Of a DNA stretch of 8,792 bases, positions 1 to 6,312 are shown in pieces. The notes under the pieces were generated by a model. The model did not search any database. It saw nothing but the letters and a program-made list of their open reading frames with translations, and was not told the origin of the DNA. Source of the DNA: an uncultured Treponema sp. (GTDB taxonomy: Bacteria; Spirochaetota; Spirochaetia; Treponematales; Treponemataceae). The stretch spans positions 1 through 8,792 of the forward strand of contig CAKZZK010000131.1 in the NCBI GenBank assembly GCA_937885235.1, read 5' to 3'. Positions within the stretch are counted from its first letter, which is position 1, and the number at the start of each line of letters is the position of its first letter. The translations under genes and the position numbers were made by a program.

Positions 1-42
1 AAACGCGAAGGATGCATTGAAAAAGTTATCAAAAATCTATAA
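1..42 (+). CDS. possible 3' tail of an upstream gene
   Basis: Frame 1 is open from the window edge to a TAA at 40-42 and would give a short hydrophilic C-terminus, KREGCIEKVIKNL. Thirteen codons are too few to recognise a family, and an open stretch this short can occur by chance. Frame 2 is also open here, but it runs on deep into the transporter gene as a shadow, so frame 1 is the better candidate if a gene ends here. Confidence 0.22.
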   Translation, partial: KREGCIEKVIKNL

Positions 43-71
43 TGCGGAAGCCCTGATGGATTTGGTACTAA

Positions 72-100
72 TTGTCTTTTCGCTGTCTGTATGCTACACT
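72..100 (+). promoter_or_regulatory. sigma70-type promoter placed for a leaderless transporter mRNA
   Basis: TTGTCT at 72-77 and TACACT at 95-100 are separated by 17 bases. Only seven bases lie between the -10 element and the ATG at 108, so the predicted transcription start falls at or within about two bases of the start codon. The bases before the ATG (CTCCTCT) have no Shine-Dalgarno character. Called by eye from hexamer match and spacing. Confidence 0.5.
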
Positions 101-107
101 CTCCTCT

Positions 108-1511
108 ATGAACAATGCAAAGCAGAGAAATACATTCAGTGGTTCCATTGGCTTTGTGCTTGCGGCGGCGGGGAGCGCCGTGGGGCTGGGCAATATATGG
201 CGTTTTCCTTACCTTGCGGCAAAAGACGGCGGCGGACTATTCCTTGTCATCTATCTGGTGCTTGCCGTTACCTTTGGCTTTACGCTTTTGACTACGGAAG
301 TCGCTATCGGGCGCAAGACAAAGCAGAGTCCATTGACCGCGTATAAAAAACTGCACGAGGGCGGCGGATGGCTCGGCAGCATAGCCTGCATCATCCCCAT
401 GATGATTATGCCCTATTATTGCATCATCGGTGGCTGGGTGCTAAAATATGCCGTCACCTTCTTGACGGGGCACGGTCTTGAAGCGGCGGAAAGTTCCTTC
501 TTTACCGGCTTTATCACCAGTCCTGTGGAGCCCATCGTCTACACAGCGATATTCCTGTTTGTCTCCTGCTTTGTCATCTACCGGGGCGTCACCAAGGGCA
601 TAGAGGCTTTTTCGCGTATGCTTATGCCCGTGCTTCTGCTGCTCGTGGTGGGAATAGCCGTGTTCGCGCTTACCATGCGCCACAGCGGGGATGATGGCAC
701 GGTGCGCACGGGAATGCAGGGGCTCAAAATATTCGCCGTTCCCGACATTTCGCAGCTTACGCCCAATACCTTCCTCGTCACCCTCATGGATGCCATGGGG
801 CAGCTCTTTTACAGCCTGAGCGTGGCTATGGGCATTATGGTTGCCTATGGCTCCTACGTGAAGGACGATGAAAACCTTGTGAAATCCATCAACCGCATCG
901 AGATATTTGATACCGCGGTTGCCATCCTTGCGGGAGTGATGATTATTCCCACCGTCTACGTGTTCATGGGGCGGGAGGGAATCGGTGCTTCAGGTCCCGG
1001 GCTGATGTTTGTGGCGATGCCCAAAGTCTTTGCGCAGATGGGAGCCGTCGGCAGGTGGATAGGCGTGCTCTTTTTTGTGATGGTGCTCTTTGCCGCCGTC
1101 ACAAGCTCTGTTTCCATTCTGGAAGCGATAGTGTCGAGCTTTATGGACCACTTCCACATTTCCCGCCGCCGTTCCACGGTGATTGAGGGCATCATTGCGT
1201 TTGCGGTGGGCATAGTCATCTGCATGGGCTACAACGTGCTCTACTTTGAGCTGCGGCTCCCCAACGGTGTGTCGGCGCAGATATTGGATATCATGGATTA
1301 TATCAGCAACCAGATACTCATGCCTGTCGTCGCAATAGGCACCTGTATCCTCATCGGGTGGATATTGAAGCCAGGCACCATCATCAGCGAGGCAACGAAG
1401 AACGGCGAGAAATTTGGGCGGAAGCGGCTTTATGTGTTCATGATACGCTATGCTTCGCCCGTACTCCTGCTTATCCTGTTCTTGAAGAGTCTCGGCTTGC
1501 TGAATCTCTGA
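108..1511 (+). CDS. NSS-family sodium-dependent amino-acid transporter
   Basis: This is a 467-residue inner-membrane symporter of the neurotransmitter:sodium symporter (SLC6/LeuT) family, which imports amino acids with the sodium gradient. The family signature is clear in TM1: residues 21-35 read AGSAVGLGNIWRFPY. N29 and R32 correspond to LeuT N27 (sodium site) and R30 (extracellular gate). The TM3 YY pair (MPYYCIIGGW), the unwound TM6 (LFYSLSVAMG) and the TM8 sodium-site TSS (T332-S334) are all present. I count 11 hydrophobic segments, like the bacterial MhsT and Tyt1 and unlike 12-TM LeuT. The substrate cannot be read from the sequence; hydrophobic or aromatic amino acids are typical for 11-TM members. 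I chose the ATG at 108 because the preceding in-frame TTG at 72 lies inside the promoter -35 element and would add 12 residues before a normal N-terminus. There is no Shine-Dalgarno. The gene appears to be monocistronic. Confidence 0.93.
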   Translation: MNNAKQRNTFSGSIGFVLAAAGSAVGLGNIWRFPYLAAKDGGGLFLVIYLVLAVTFGFTLLTTEVAIGRKTKQSPLTAYKKLHEGGGWLGSIACIIPMMIMPYYCIIGGWVLKYAVTFLTGHGLEAAESSFFTGFITSPVEPIVYTAIFLFVSCFVIYRGVTKGIEAFSRMLMPVLLLLVVGIAVFALTMRHSGDDGTVRTGMQGLKIFAVPDISQLTPNTFLVTLMDAMGQLFYSLSVAMGIMVAYGSYVKDDENLVKSINRIEIFDTAVAILAGVMIIPTVYVFMGREGIGASGPGLMFVAMPKVFAQMGAVGRWIGVLFFVMVLFAAVTSSVSILEAIVSSFMDHFHISRRRSTVIEGIIAFAVGIVICMGYNVLYFELRLPNGVSAQILDIMDYISNQILMPVVAIGTCILIGWILKPGTIISEATKNGEKFGRKRLYVFMIRYASPVLLLILFLKSLGLLNL

Positions 1512-1526
1512 GCGTCATCCATGCGG

Positions 1527-1555
1527 TTGCATTTGTTTCTTCTATAGTATATACT
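1527..1555 (+). promoter_or_regulatory. sigma70-type promoter placed for a leaderless mRNA
   Basis: TTGCAT at 1527-1532 and TATACT at 1550-1555 are exactly 17 bases apart. Six bases then separate the -10 from the ATG at 1562, which predicts the start of transcription on the A of the start codon. The intervening TTGCAC region has no Shine-Dalgarno. The whole promoter fits in the 50 bases between the transporter stop and this gene, so the gene is likely transcribed on its own. Confidence 0.6.
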
Positions 1556-1561
1556 TGCACC

Positions 1562-2050
1562 ATGAAGCGGCATCTTCTTTTGGCGCTCTGCTTGCATATC
1601 TTTCTTCTCTTTCCACTGGCTGCCAGCGATACTATGCACGTTTCTTACGGAAAAGTATCTATGAAGCTGCCGCCCGGCTGGCTGGTTCAGAGCGTGAGCG
1701 ATGCCACCATCATGTTTGTCCTCTATTCGCCGGAAGAAATAAACGACCGCTTCCGTGAGCGCATCACCATTACGAGCGGCAGTGTGGACAAGGACACTAA
1801 CAAAGCGTATATACGCGATGTAAAAGACAATTTCCTCTCATATTACGAGATGTACACCGTTCTGGAAGACGGCGGTTCGCACATGATGGTGACGGGCTGG
1901 CTGAACGGGCTTCATGTGAAGCAATATATTAAGTTCATTATCAGAAAGAAAATCTCGTACTGCATTACGGCAACAGCCCTGCCGGATACCTATGACTATT
2001 GGGAGCCGGTCTTTAAACGCATCATTGGCTCAATAAGCATTAAAAATTAA
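1562..2050 (+). CDS. secreted PsbP/DcrB-like small protein
   Basis: This 162-residue protein has an N-terminal signal peptide (MKRHLLLALCLHIFLLFPLAAS), probably cut by signal peptidase I after LAAS or nearby, so it should be periplasmic. The mature part has the order of motifs typical of PsbP/DcrB-like folds. An early beta hairpin with a PPGW turn (KLPPGWLVQ) comes first, then VLYSPEE and an FRERITI strand. A C-terminal segment follows with the pattern KQYIKFIIRKKISYCITATAL, then a YDYWEPVFKRIIGSI helix. Family members are often unannotated and their function in spirochaetes is unknown; the assignment is from pattern memory. I chose the ATG at 1562 because it begins the signal peptide and sits just after a strong promoter. 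The open frame extends upstream to 1358, but that part overlaps the transporter in another frame. It is followed by a GC-rich hairpin. Confidence 0.72.
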   Translation: MKRHLLLALCLHIFLLFPLAASDTMHVSYGKVSMKLPPGWLVQSVSDATIMFVLYSPEEINDRFRERITITSGSVDKDTNKAYIRDVKDNFLSYYEMYTVLEDGGSHMMVTGWLNGLHVKQYIKFIIRKKISYCITATALPDTYDYWEPVFKRIIGSISIKN

Positions 2051-2052
2051 GA

Positions 2053-2076
2053 GCCGGCGTGTAACTTTGCGCCGGC
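2053..2076 (+). terminator. GC-rich hairpin, possible terminator
   Basis: GCCGGCG at 2053-2059 pairs perfectly with CGCCGGC at 2070-2076 around a 10-base loop. It begins two bases after the stop of the PsbP-like gene. The bases that follow (AAGATAATTTATTT) are A/T-rich but not a clean T-run, so termination may be partial. The hairpin could instead be a 3'-end protecting structure. It separates the secreted-protein gene from the aminopeptidase. Confidence 0.5.
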
Positions 2077-2103
2077 AAGATAATTTATTTAATTAAGGAA
2101 AGG

Positions 2104-3468
2104 ATGATGAATATGGATGAATCTTTTATTTCTGATTACAAAGAATTCCTTGCTTCCTGCAAGACTGAGCGGGAGTGCTGTGCGGCCATTGTGGAACTGG
2201 CAAAAAAACACGGCTTTGTGGATATTGCCTCTGTTTCCTCCCTCAAGGCGGGCGACAAGGTATACGTCAGCAAGTTTGGCAAGGCGGTCGCGCTTTTTGC
2301 TATCGGCAGCGAGGGCATTGAAAGCGGCATGAATATTCTGGGGGCGCATATTGATTCTCCCCGCTTGGATGTAAAGCAGAATCCGCTCTATGAAAAGGAT
2401 TTTTTGGTATATCTGAACACGCATTACTACGGCGGCATCAAGAAGTATCAGTGGCTTACCATGCCTCTGGCTCTGCACGGCGTTGTCTGCAAGAAGGACG
2501 GCAGCACGGTGCAGGTGGTGATTGGCGAAAGCGAAGATGACCCCGTGTTCTGCATTTCCGACATCCTGCCACACCTCGCGCAGAAGCAGATGAAGGAAAG
2601 CGCCGCAGACTTTATCCCCGGCGAGAGCCTTGACCTTGTGTTCGGCAGTGAGCTGCCTCCTCAAAAAGGCGAGGAAAAAGATGGCAAGGACAAAGAAAAG
2701 CAGGAGAAGGACAAGGCAAAGCAGGCTATCCTTTCTCTGCTGAAAGAACGCTACGGCATAGAGGAGGCTGATTTTGGTTCTGCAGAGCTTGAGGTGGTTC
2801 CCGCTGGTCGTGCGCGTGATTTGGGGCTTGACCGCTCGCTTATTCTGGCTTATGGGCAGGATGACCGTTCCTGTGCCTACACTTCTGTGCGTGCCTTGGT
2901 GGAAGCTGCTCCTGCGGGACGAACGCTCTGCTGTCTCTGCGTGGACAAAGAGGAAATCGGCTCCGTGGGGGCAACGGGCATGGCATCCCATTTCTTTGAG
3001 AACGCTGTTGCTGAACTTGTGGCGCGTCTGGGGGCGTATTCGGAGCTTTCGCTGCGCCGCTGCCTGAACAATTCCAATATGCTTTCAAGCGATGTGAATG
3101 CTGCCTTTGACCCGCTCAATGGAGATCTCTATGACCACGATAACGCTTCCTTCCTTGGTGGCGGCATTGTGTTCAACAAATATACTGGTTCCCGCGGCAA
3201 ATACAGTGCGAGCGATGCAAGCCCTGAGTTCATCGCCCGTCTCCGCGCGGTGCTTGATGACCACAAGGTCCGCTACCAGATGGCAGAGCTGGGGAAGGTC
3301 GATCAGGGCGGTGGCGGGACGATAGCCTATCTTGCGGCAAAGTATGGTATGTATGTACTTGACGCGGGGGTTGCCGTCCTGAGTATGCATGCGCCGTGGG
3401 AAATCACGGCAAAAGAGGATATTTGGCAGGCATATAACGCCTATGCTGCGTTCCTGTCACTGACGTGA
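2104..3468 (+). CDS. apeA: M18 family metalloaminopeptidase (ApeA type)
   Basis: This 454-residue cytoplasmic zinc aminopeptidase removes N-terminal residues, probably acidic or neutral, from peptides. M18 metal and catalytic positions are visible in order. H82 lies in GAHIDSPRLD and D253/D254 in YGQDDRSCAY. E283 (catalytic) and E284 (metal) lie in DKEEIGSVGATG, D330 in LSSDVNAAFDP and H429 in SMHAPWE. The length fits the ApeA subgroup annotated in spirochaetes and clostridia. One oddity is a lysine/glutamate-rich stretch at residues about 187-207 (QKGEEKDGKDKEKQEKDKAK) between the dimerisation-type domain and the second half of the catalytic domain. ATGs at 2104, 2107 and 2113 share the frame. 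The AAGGAAAGG at 2095-2103 would be spaced best for 2107 or 2113, so the true protein may be one to three residues shorter. The next gene follows after 26 bases and is probably co-transcribed. Confidence 0.93.
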   Translation: MMNMDESFISDYKEFLASCKTERECCAAIVELAKKHGFVDIASVSSLKAGDKVYVSKFGKAVALFAIGSEGIESGMNILGAHIDSPRLDVKQNPLYEKDFLVYLNTHYYGGIKKYQWLTMPLALHGVVCKKDGSTVQVVIGESEDDPVFCISDILPHLAQKQMKESAADFIPGESLDLVFGSELPPQKGEEKDGKDKEKQEKDKAKQAILSLLKERYGIEEADFGSAELEVVPAGRARDLGLDRSLILAYGQDDRSCAYTSVRALVEAAPAGRTLCCLCVDKEEIGSVGATGMASHFFENAVAELVARLGAYSELSLRRCLNNSNMLSSDVNAAFDPLNGDLYDHDNASFLGGGIVFNKYTGSRGKYSASDASPEFIARLRAVLDDHKVRYQMAELGKVDQGGGGTIAYLAAKYGMYVLDAGVAVLSMHAPWEITAKEDIWQAYNAYAAFLSLT

Positions 3469-3482
3469 TGCGGGGAACCCGC

Positions 3483-3488
3483 AAGGAG
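3483..3488 (+). promoter_or_regulatory. Shine-Dalgarno that decides the start of the 3495 gene
   Basis: AAGGAG lies six bases before the ATG at 3495. It favours that start over the in-frame GTG at 3465 and the ATG at 3468, which have no such site and would place ten extra polar residues before the signal peptide. Confidence 0.75.
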
Positions 3489-3494
3489 TATTTT

Positions 3495-3944
3495 ATGGGA
3501 AAGACCATGTTGAAGACTTTGGCTGTGGCGCTGCTTGGACTGCTTGTTGCATCTGCCGCTTTTGCCAAGACAAAGAAGGAAAGCGCGGGCATCTGGCTGC
3601 CCGCCTTTGCCAACGATGATGCGTATGTTTTTGCTAACGAGACTATCAAGAAAAATCCACGCAAGAGTGCGCAATTCATCAATCAGTCTGACGACAGCGG
3701 GCTGAGCTTTCGCCTCTATGTGTACAACAAGAAGACCGAGGAGTGGATGCTCTTCGGTACGGTGGCTATGCGAGGCTTTGGCGATACCCGCGAGATGGAA
3801 AAGATGAACAAGAAGATGAAGCTGTGGAGCTACCGCTACTACGCCATCCAGCCAATGAAGGGTACCCGTGCCGACTATGACTATGACTTGACCGTCAAGC
3901 ACGGGAACCTCATCGTTACGGTATACGACAGGGATTACCGCTAG
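3495..3944 (+). CDS. small secreted protein of unknown function
   Basis: I do not recognise this 149-residue protein. It starts with a clear signal peptide (MGKTMLKTLAVALLGLLVASAAFA, with AFA before the likely cut), so it should be exported to the periplasm or beyond. There is no lipobox cysteine. The mature part alternates short beta-like strands (LSFRLYVYNKKTEEWMLFG and LTVKHGNLIVTVYD) with a charged stretch (TREMEKMNKKMK). It is rich in aromatic residues, with a WSYRYYAIQ motif near residue 115, and ends in DRDYR. It may be a small beta-sandwich domain. It sits 26 bases behind the aminopeptidase with its own good ribosome site, which suggests co-transcription; a shared function is not implied by the sequence. 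Its stop codon overlaps the stop of pepF on the other strand. Confidence 0.8.
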   Translation: MGKTMLKTLAVALLGLLVASAAFAKTKKESAGIWLPAFANDDAYVFANETIKKNPRKSAQFINQSDDSGLSFRLYVYNKKTEEWMLFGTVAMRGFGDTREMEKMNKKMKLWSYRYYAIQPMKGTRADYDYDLTVKHGNLIVTVYDRDYR

Positions 3945-5779
3945 GCTGTTGCAAGCGAGGTGAAGAGCGAGACTTCTTTCGCATACATGGCTATGCCTTC
4001 CTGCCAGAAATCCTTGCGGGTAATGTCAAAACCCGCTTTCTGGCAGAGGGCTTCGCAGCTCATGCTGCCGGTGTCGGCAAGCAGGGTGCTGTAGGTTTTT
4101 GCGAAAGATGCGCCCTCTTTCCGCGAGCGTGCATATAAGCCTGCGGCAAAGAGCTGTCCGAAAGCGTAGGGGTAGTTGTAAAAGTCAAAGCCTGTGCTGT
4201 AATAGTGAGATTTGAGCGCCCACATATATTCGTGCCGTTCTTCGTTTAAACCGTTGCCGTAGCTTTTTTCCTGTGCCTCGCGCATGAGTCGGCAGAAGTC
4301 GTCGGCATTCAGCTCTCCTTTTGCGCGTGCTTCGAACACGCTGCGTTCAAAGTAGAAGCGGCAGAGTATGTCTACAAGGACTTGCGCCGCGTCCTGCAAG
4401 TCTAAATCCAGTATCTTTATCTTATCTTTCTCGTCAGCCTGTGCAAGCATATCCTGCTTGACGATTGTTTCCGCAAAGGTGCTCGCCGTTTCCGCAAGCG
4501 TCATGGGGTAGCTGAAGAAGCGAGGTGCCTTGCCTTTGAGGCAGGAGAAGTGATATGCGTGTCCCAGTTCGTGTGCAAGCGTGATGATGTCGCTGAATGT
4601 TCCCGTAAAGTTTGTGAGTATGCGGCTCTGGTGCCCCTTGGGAAAATCCTCGTCATAAGCGCCGCCCACTTTGCCGGGGCGTACCTCCGCATCTATCCAG
4701 CCTGAGTCAAAGGCGTGGGCTGCGAATGTTCCCATGTCCGGTGAGAAGGAATTATATTCCTTGATGATGTAATCCCGCGCTTCTGCGAATGTCCATTTTT
4801 TTTCAAGCAGTTCGTTATTGTTTGTACCGTCCTTGCTGTCCGCAATGGGGGCGAAGAGGTCGTAGAATGCAAGCCCCTTGTCTGTGCTTTCGCTTGCCGT
4901 CCTGCCTGTGGCGCGCAGAAGCTGTGCCTTTGCCTGAAAGTATTGCCGCCACATAGGCAGTGCTTCTTCCAGCGCGCCGATAAGGGCATCTATGGTCTTA
5001 CGGCTCACTCTGGCTGTCGTCAGCGAACGGTCGAGTGCGTTTTCCCAGTGCCGCCTTTTGTTCAGCGTGATGGTTTCGCCTTTGAGGTTGTTGAGAGAGG
5101 CTGCGAGCGCTATGCGGTTTGCTTCCAGCAGCGCAAGCTCTTTCTTCCATGCATCCTTTCTCGCCTGGGCATCGGGGGAATACGCTTCGTTCCTGATTTC
5201 ATTGAATGTCTTGCCGTTTTCATCGTGCAGGTTGCTGATAATCTGTTCCTGCAGCCGTCCCCATGCATCGCCTCCTGTCTGCTGGAGGTCTGCCGCAAGT
5301 TTTTCTTCCTGTGCGGACATCTGGTGCTTGGTTTCTTCTATGCATTCGTTCAGATGGTATCTGTATTCCTCGTACTGAGGGAAGCGGCGGTAAAATTCAT
5401 CGAGGGAGGTCTGGTGCGCAAGCAGCATGGCGTTGAATTTCAGCCCCTGCTGCTGGGCGCGTATGGAAATCTTTTCAATGTGGCTCAGGTTGTTCATGTA
5501 TGCGGGATTTGTCGTATCCGTGGAGTAGCTTGTGTAGGCGTAGGCAAACAGCGTTCCCATTTGTGAAAGCAGCTTGTCTTCTTCGTCCAGGAAGGAGGAG
5601 AGCCATTTTGCGAAGTCAAAGTTGCTGTTTGCTTCCCGCGTAAAACGGTCTGCGAGGTCGAGCAACTTGTCTATGGTGTCCATGCCGGCGGTGTAGTCCG
5701 CCAGCGCCTGTCTATATTCGGGCGTGTCAAGTCCGGGAAAGATGGAATCCAAGTTCCATCTGGGTATGGTGTTGTTCAT
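3941..5779 (-). CDS. pepF: oligoendopeptidase F (M3 metallopeptidase)
   Basis: This 612-residue cytoplasmic zinc endopeptidase cuts short oligopeptides and recycles peptides taken up from outside. The M3 catalytic motif is HELGH at residues 403-407 (H403 and H407 bind zinc, E404 is catalytic). It is followed by the third zinc ligand, E430, in LAETAS. The family features GGAYDEDFPKGHQSRIL before the active site and the substrate-shaping YNYPYAFGQLFA near the C-terminus are also present. The N-terminus, PRWNLDSIFPGL, is typical of PepF. Length is normal and the gene looks intact. The ATG at 5779 has no Shine-Dalgarno and lies six bases after a near-consensus -10, so the message is probably leaderless. 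The regulator gene upstream is on the same strand 66 bases away, but the promoter between them suggests separate transcription. There is no room for a terminator at the 3' end, which abuts the convergent gene. Confidence 0.95.
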   Translation of the reverse strand: MNNTIPRWNLDSIFPGLDTPEYRQALADYTAGMDTIDKLLDLADRFTREANSNFDFAKWLSSFLDEEDKLLSQMGTLFAYAYTSYSTDTTNPAYMNNLSHIEKISIRAQQQGLKFNAMLLAHQTSLDEFYRRFPQYEEYRYHLNECIEETKHQMSAQEEKLAADLQQTGGDAWGRLQEQIISNLHDENGKTFNEIRNEAYSPDAQARKDAWKKELALLEANRIALAASLNNLKGETITLNKRRHWENALDRSLTTARVSRKTIDALIGALEEALPMWRQYFQAKAQLLRATGRTASESTDKGLAFYDLFAPIADSKDGTNNNELLEKKWTFAEARDYIIKEYNSFSPDMGTFAAHAFDSGWIDAEVRPGKVGGAYDEDFPKGHQSRILTNFTGTFSDIITLAHELGHAYHFSCLKGKAPRFFSYPMTLAETASTFAETIVKQDMLAQADEKDKIKILDLDLQDAAQVLVDILCRFYFERSVFEARAKGELNADDFCRLMREAQEKSYGNGLNEERHEYMWALKSHYYSTGFDFYNYPYAFGQLFAAGLYARSRKEGASFAKTYSTLLADTGSMSCEALCQKAGFDITRKDFWQEGIAMYAKEVSLFTSLATA

Positions 5780-5785
5780 AGTTCT

Positions 5786-5814
5786 ACTATAACGAATGAG
5801 GGGAAATTGGTCAA
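5786..5814 (-). promoter_or_regulatory. near-consensus promoter for leaderless pepF mRNA
   Basis: Read on the minus strand, TTGACC (5814-5809), a 17-base spacer and TATAGT (5791-5786) are followed by six bases (AGAACT) and the pepF ATG. This is the strongest of the three promoters of this shape in the window. Transcription is predicted to start on the A of the ATG, with no leader and no Shine-Dalgarno. Confidence 0.68.
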
Positions 5815-5845
5815 ATTCTGCTGTGCCCCTCCACCGCTGATGGAC

Positions 5846-6160
5846 TTATACGTTGAAGCGTTCTTCCACGCTTGCTATTGCTTTGTGCAGTTCGCTGATC
5901 ATAGTGTGTGCAAAGAATTGCGGGTTTATAGCTTCTGTGTTGTCCTGAACGGCAAAGAATTCTGAAACGGGGACATTGAAGAACGTTGCGAACTTTGCCA
6001 GCGTTTCCGGCGACACCCATTTCTTGCAATTTTCTATATCATTGATGAACGTCATCGCCATATTGAGCTCGTTGGCAAATTTCAGCTGGGACAGCCCTCG
6101 CTGTTTCCTAAGTCGTTTTAGGTTGTCTGAAAGCAGACGCCTTACTTCACTTTCTTCCAT
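5846..6160 (-). CDS. XRE-family helix-turn-helix regulator
   Basis: This 104-residue DNA-binding protein has one Cro/C1-type HTH domain spanning residues about 13-69. It begins NLKRLRKQRGLSQLKFA, then NELNMAMTFINDIENCKKW, and ends LAKFATFFNVPVSEFF, the standard five-helix pattern. About 35 residues follow, including a short helical tail that may dimerise. The family acts as repressors or activators binding palindromes as dimers. The gene is divergent from the CsgG-like operon with 152 bases between starts, so autoregulation and control of that operon are the simplest hypotheses. No good Shine-Dalgarno precedes the ATG (the preceding bases are TTAGCGTGTT on its strand), so initiation may be weak or atypical. 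It is not linked to any phage genes in the window. Confidence 0.88.
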   Translation of the reverse strand: MEESEVRRLLSDNLKRLRKQRGLSQLKFANELNMAMTFINDIENCKKWVSPETLAKFATFFNVPVSEFFAVQDNTEAINPQFFAHTMISELHKAIASVEERFNV

Positions 6161-6189
6161 AACACGCTAATCTAATAGAGGATAAAAAT

Positions 6190-6218
6190 ATTATGCTTTT
6201 GGCTTGACATCAACGCAA
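6190..6218 (-). promoter_or_regulatory. probable promoter of the XRE regulator
   Basis: On the minus strand TTGCGT (6218-6213) and CATAAT (6195-6190) are 17 bases apart. The -10 matches well and the -35 only moderately. This predicts a leader of about 20 bases before the ATG at 6160. A second, poorer -10 (TAGATT) eight bases before the ATG has no -35 match. The -35 lies within the palindrome described at 6198-6219. Confidence 0.4.
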
Positions 6219-6219
6219 A
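6198..6219. promoter_or_regulatory. interrupted palindrome, candidate XRE operator
   Basis: The arms TTTG (6198-6201) and TTGA (6204-6207) are mirrored by TCAA (6210-6213) and CAAA (6216-6219), giving 8 of 11 symmetric pairs around 6208/6209. The site covers the -35 of the CsgG-operon promoter (6204-6209) and the proposed -35 of the divergent regulator gene (6213-6218), which is where a dimeric repressor would block both. Assignment to the neighbouring XRE protein is inferred from position only. Confidence 0.45.
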
Positions 6220-6232
6220 GCTCTAGTAGAAT
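6204..6232 (+). promoter_or_regulatory. near-consensus sigma70 promoter of the CsgG-like operon
   Basis: A perfect TTGACA at 6204-6209, a 17-base spacer and TAGAAT at 6227-6232 predict transcription from about 6239. That leaves a leader of roughly 74 bases before the ATG at 6313. Unlike the promoters of the transporter, PsbP-like and pepF genes, this one drives a leadered message with a normal ribosome site. Its strength suggests that a repressor is needed to keep the operon quiet. Confidence 0.72.
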
Positions 6233-6242
6233 TAAATTGTAT

Positions 6243-6269
6243 TCCGCTAATGGCGGATTTGCATACCGC
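6243..6269 (+). promoter_or_regulatory. 5' leader with alternative short stems
   Basis: The leader of the CsgG-like operon contains TCCGC (6243-6247), GCGGA (6253-6257) and a second CCGC (6266-6269). The middle block can pair with either flank: a 5-bp stem with a 5-base loop, or a 4-bp stem with a 9-base loop. The stems are short and may mean nothing. No known riboswitch is recognised. The Shine-Dalgarno GGAGGA is further down at 6303-6308. Confidence 0.25.
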
Positions 6270-6312
6270 AATGTAAAAAAGTCCAACTCTTAAGCTATTT
6301 ACGGAGGATTTA

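Noticed and set aside
17..346. Open frame overlapping the start of the transporter gene.
   Set aside because: It runs out of frame through the highly conserved TM1-TM2 region of the transporter, and its translation there (WFHWLCACGGGERRGAGQ) looks like a shadow.
1358..1561. N-terminal extension of the PsbP-like gene to the start of its open frame.
   Set aside because: It would overlap the end of the transporter and bury the signal peptide inside the protein; the ATG at 1562 fits both the promoter and the signal peptide.
2079..2095. Possible -10 elements (GATAAT at 2079, TAATTA at 2090) for the aminopeptidase gene.
   Set aside because: No convincing -35 lies at the right distance, and the region is A/T-rich enough to give such hexamers by chance. 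The gene also has a usable Shine-Dalgarno, so it was not counted with the leaderless set.
2089..2991. Long minus-strand frame opposite the M18 aminopeptidase.
   Set aside because: It is antisense to conserved catalytic motifs, its product is compositionally odd, and it resembles no known family.
4943..5566. Plus-strand frame of 207 codons inside pepF.
   Set aside because: It is antisense to an intact, well-conserved pepF and has no ribosome site or family signature.
5846..6160. Prophage repressor or toxin-antitoxin antitoxin.
   Set aside because: No integrase, phage gene or toxin-like small gene is adjacent; the neighbours are a peptidase and an envelope operon.
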